64,000 nucleotides of DNA, taken from positions 5,359,501 to 5,423,500 of the forward strand of contig NC_019757.1 in the NCBI RefSeq assembly GCF_000317535.1. Reading direction: 5' to 3'. Positions 63,974 to 64,000 of this stretch are shown piece by piece. A model generated the notes under the pieces. The model searched no databases. It was given only the letters and a program-made list of their open reading frames with translations, and was not told the DNA's origin. The position numbers were made by a program, and so were the translations under genes. This stretch comes from Cylindrospermum stagnale PCC 7417 (GTDB taxonomy: Bacteria; Cyanobacteriota; Cyanobacteriia; Cyanobacteriales; Nostocaceae). Position 1 is the stretch's first letter; the number at the start of each line of letters is the position of its first letter.

Positions 63974-64000
63974 ATGTCTATATTTGTTGGCGTTGAGCAA
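63974..64000 (+). CDS. Start of the next gene, ABC transporter ATPase (partial)
   Basis: ATG 63974 reads MSIFVGVEQ to the window edge. Its position after the permease suggests the first of the two ATPase genes (CmpC/NrtC), whose family members begin with a similar MxxFVxVD/E lead. Only nine codons are present, so the call rests mainly on context. Confidence 0.45.

Overview
The window looks like chromosome from a filamentous, heterocyst-forming-type cyanobacterium close to Nostoc/Anabaena. The sequence-level reasons are the abundance of GCGATCGC (HIP1) octamers, heptameric short tandem repeats (ATTACCA, TTAGTCA, GGGTAAT), several families of dispersed palindromic repeats, and the gene set: SbtA/SbtB, a CmpA/NrtA-type transporter, a fused ModBC, TrmFO, a chloroplast-like PDH E2, CHASE2-cyclase, PEP-CTERM and xisHI remnants. 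No CRISPR array, rRNA or phage block is visible. One tRNA (Arg-CCG) is present.

Layout. 1-5 kb: a partial gene end, a stand-alone Ser/Thr kinase, a RelE-like toxin with a long Phd-like antitoxin, a stretch of decayed genes (xisH/xisI tails and an aspartic-protease-like tail), a GAF histidine kinase and a truncated DAHP synthase. 5-10.4 kb: small conserved proteins and redox genes (DnaJ-pentapeptide fusion, glutathione peroxidase, SDR, an alpha/beta hydrolase apparently without its catalytic residues, peroxiredoxin-glutaredoxin fusion). 10.4-16.1 kb: a complete urease cluster on the minus strand in the order ureA-B-G-D-E-F-C, with the large subunit gene last. 16.3-17.6 kb: divergent sbtA-sbtB for bicarbonate uptake. 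17.7-21.7 kb: a VapBC-like pair, then an iron alcohol dehydrogenase, a TetR regulator, a thioesterase and a glutathione S-transferase, with matching GACC-N4-GGTC operators in front of the regulator and the thioesterase. 22-27 kb: PhyH-like oxygenase, trmFO, murein hydrolase activator, tRNA-Arg, cNMP-binding protein.

27.4-31.8 kb: a six-copy 42-bp minisatellite beside an NB-ARC/TPR signalling protein split by a single in-frame TGA, then a methyltransferase. 31.8-37.6 kb: transposase remnants, a penicillin-acylase-like lipoprotein, a carotenoid-desaturase-like flavoprotein and a DUF72 protein. 37.7-41 kb: the molybdate locus modA-modBC divergent from a ribbon-helix-helix/TOBE protein that has a perfect 17-bp palindrome just before its start codon. 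41-50.4 kb: DUF427, PEP-CTERM, RecQ, a caspase-nSTAND-pentapeptide protein divergent from a Trypco1-like small protein (a probable conflict or cell-death module), an SDR, and two tiny paralogous membrane peptides. 50.4-60.1 kb: acyl-CoA/ACP synthetase, YlqD-like protein, PDH E2, CHASE2-cyclase, FecR protein and RtcB ligase. 60.1-64 kb: a 1.4-kb gene-free stretch, then an ABC transporter operon (cmpA/nrtA-type, cmpB/nrtB-type, start of the ATPase gene).

Integration. Urease releases CO2/bicarbonate and ammonia, SbtA and the CmpAB-type transporter import bicarbonate, and ModABC supplies molybdenum for nitrogenase or nitrate reductase, so much of the window serves carbon and nitrogen nutrition. 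The rest is stress redox functions, signalling, and repeat-rich decayed DNA. All functional calls rest on reading motifs in the translated sequence. No database search was possible.
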